From positions 1 through 27,298 of the forward strand of contig JBBEBC010000084.1 in assembly GCA_040882555.1 (NCBI GenBank): a stretch of DNA of 27,298 nt, written 5' to 3'. The DNA is from M30B66 sp040882555. GTDB taxonomy: Bacteria; Bacteroidota; Bacteroidia; M30B66. The translations under genes were made by a program, and so were the position numbers. Position 1 is the stretch's first letter. The number at the start of each line of letters is the position of its first letter. The notes under the pieces were generated by a model. It had not been told where the DNA came from. It was given only the letters and a program-made list of their open reading frames with translations, and made no database searches. Of the stretch, positions 26,050 through 27,298 are shown in pieces.

Positions 26050-26074
26050 AATTTAAAAAATCGATATTCGTAAG

Positions 26075-26965
26075 ATGTCAGGAATAGGAAAGTTGATGGT
26101 GCCAGGGTCGAGGCTTTTAAAAGCTATCGCTTATGATAGAAAAAAACATCGACTCAGAGGCTTAAAGATTATACAATTGCTTTCTAAAATTGCTCTTGCG
26201 GATGATCCCAAAGTAAAAGTGCAACCATATAATTTTGAAGGGCTAGATTCTGCTTGGTTTACTCCTAAAACTTTGAAGTCGGATAAGGTGATACTTTACT
26301 TGCACGGCGGAGGATATGCGGTTTGTTCTTGGCGAACTCATCGCACTATGATTAGTTACTTGAGTAGAGTAAGTGGTATGAAAATTCTAGCTATAAATTA
26401 TCGCATGACTCCTGAGTTTCCATTTCCAGCAGCAGTAGAAGATGCTACTCGTGCTTTGAAAGTTCTAATGAATGAGTTCGGTCCTGAAAAGGTAATTGTA
26501 GGAGGCGATTCGGCTGGTGGAGGTCTTAGCTTTGCAGCTATGTTTTCACTTAAAGATCAAGGACTTCCTCTGCCAGGAAAAGCCTTTGCACTTTCACCAT
26601 GGTTGAATCTCAATGTATCATTATTAGATGGTAAAGGAAGTACTCACGATGACCCAATGTTAGATCCGGAGGCTGTTGAAATATGGGCAAAAAGATATTT
26701 GAATGGAGCAGACGCTTTGCATCATTGGGCTTCACCTGCTTTAGGAAACCCCGAAAATTTTCCGCCATTTTTAATACATGTTGGCGAAAGAGAAATGCTG
26801 TTAAATGAGTCAGTAGAATTTACACAAAAATCGAGAGATGCTGGCGTTAAGGCTTCTATAAGAATATTTCCAGATATGGTGCATGTTTTTCAACTCATGC
26901 ACACATTAGTGCCAGAAGCTAGAGAAAGTATTAAAGGAATATCTGAATTCTTGTTAGAAGAATAA
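26075..26965 (+). CDS. Alpha/beta hydrolase, hormone-sensitive-lipase (HSL) type
   Basis: This is a 296-residue cytoplasmic esterase/lipase-like protein. The oxyanion-hole motif HGGGY is at 77-81 and the nucleophile elbow GDSAGG at 144-149, with S146 as nucleophile. INYRMTPEFPFPAAVED (108-123) is the classic HSL segment. The acid is probably in VGEREMLL, where E240 replaces the more usual aspartate, and the base is H270 in DMVHVFQ. Length fits the family. No signal peptide. It follows the UbiD-type gene closely. A joint pathway is possible, but HSL esterases are broad and genomic pairing alone does not define the substrate. Confidence 0.93.
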   Translation: MSGIGKLMVPGSRLLKAIAYDRKKHRLRGLKIIQLLSKIALADDPKVKVQPYNFEGLDSAWFTPKTLKSDKVILYLHGGGYAVCSWRTHRTMISYLSRVSGMKILAINYRMTPEFPFPAAVEDATRALKVLMNEFGPEKVIVGGDSAGGGLSFAAMFSLKDQGLPLPGKAFALSPWLNLNVSLLDGKGSTHDDPMLDPEAVEIWAKRYLNGADALHHWASPALGNPENFPPFLIHVGEREMLLNESVEFTQKSRDAGVKASIRIFPDMVHVFQLMHTLVPEARESIKGISEFLLEE

Positions 26966-27298
26966 ATTAGCTCAATTGATTAGTGATAATTAGCGATTAG
27001 TCAATTGAAATACTTGAATATTCACCTTAAATTCAATTGAAACGATTAAAGAATTATTTTCACAATTTTAATGTTGCACCAACACGTTAAGACTCCCTAT
27101 TTAAAGGAAATTTAAAAAATAACAAATATAATTTCCCCAATAAATGTTTTGCGCTAAAACCCTGTTGTTTCAATAGGTGCATTTAATCATGAATCATTGC
27201 AAGAATGCAGTCTATACAAGACAGATGAATAAAATATATTTAATTAAATAAAGAGATAATAATTTATACTTTATTAATCGAATTAAAATTTTTTGCTT
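26966..27298. other. Non-coding AT-rich tail with three TCAATTGA palindromes
   Basis: These 333 bases hold no convincing gene on either strand (the longest ATG-led stretch seen is about 20 codons). The first part carries the 8-base palindrome TCAATTGA at 26972-26979, 27001-27008 and 27033-27040, in a context that also repeats GATTAG. The rest is very AT-rich, with no clear hairpin terminator and no exact TAnnTTTG promoter. It may contain the leader of a gene lying to the right of the window. Confidence 0.6.

Overview
The window looks like an AT-rich chromosome fragment of a free-living Bacteroidota, probably of Flavobacteriia or Cytophagia type. Four signs support this. Three secreted proteins end in the gliding-motility-associated C-terminal domain used by the type IX secretion system (T9SS). 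Lipoproteins are abundant. Ribosome-binding sites are weak. Several promoter candidates fit the Bacteroidota -33 TTG / -7 TAnnTTTG consensus. The sequence is a scaffold: a 100-base run of N at 5524-5623 is flanked by two identical 55-base copies, and removing one copy plus the Ns restores a single open gene.

Region 1 (1-8918, minus strand) holds three consecutive genes for large exported surface proteins. In transcription order they are a choice-of-anchor-L / Calx-beta / PKD protein (704 aa), a four-PKD protein interrupted by the gap (725 aa after repair), and a very long PKD-repeat protein of more than 1,424 aa that runs off the left edge. All three have N-terminal signal peptides and a type-B T9SS C-terminal domain. 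Short palindromes sit at the probable promoters of this cluster.

Region 2 (9058-15111, plus strand) begins with an M20 metallodipeptidase. A tight five-gene set follows: two lipoproteins built from a short repeated helical module, a Tat-exported DUF1501 protein of alkaline-phosphatase-superfamily character, a lipoprotein with a planctomycete-cytochrome-like CX4CH domain, and a small beta-rich lipoprotein. The genes abut or overlap. The set resembles the Planctomycetes pairing of PSCyt1/DUF1549/DUF1553 proteins with DUF1501, broken into separate envelope proteins. A LEA-type-2 lipoprotein closes the region, and its stop codon shares a TTAATTAA palindrome with the converging glycosyltransferase gene.

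Region 3 (15104-17824, minus strand) is a two-gene unit of aminoacyl-histidine dipeptidase (PepD) followed by a GT4-type glycosyltransferase.

Region 4 (17910-24028) holds a DUF255/YyaL-type thioredoxin-fold protein. It is followed by two exported proteins of unknown function whose genes overlap by 44 bases, then a hairpin terminator, then a converging gene for a small secreted protein of unknown function. Region 5 (24226-26965) is a two-gene unit of a UbiD-family decarboxylase and an HSL-type alpha/beta hydrolase. The last 333 bases are non-coding and contain three copies of the palindrome TCAATTGA. I saw no tRNA, rRNA, CRISPR array, insertion sequence or phage gene.
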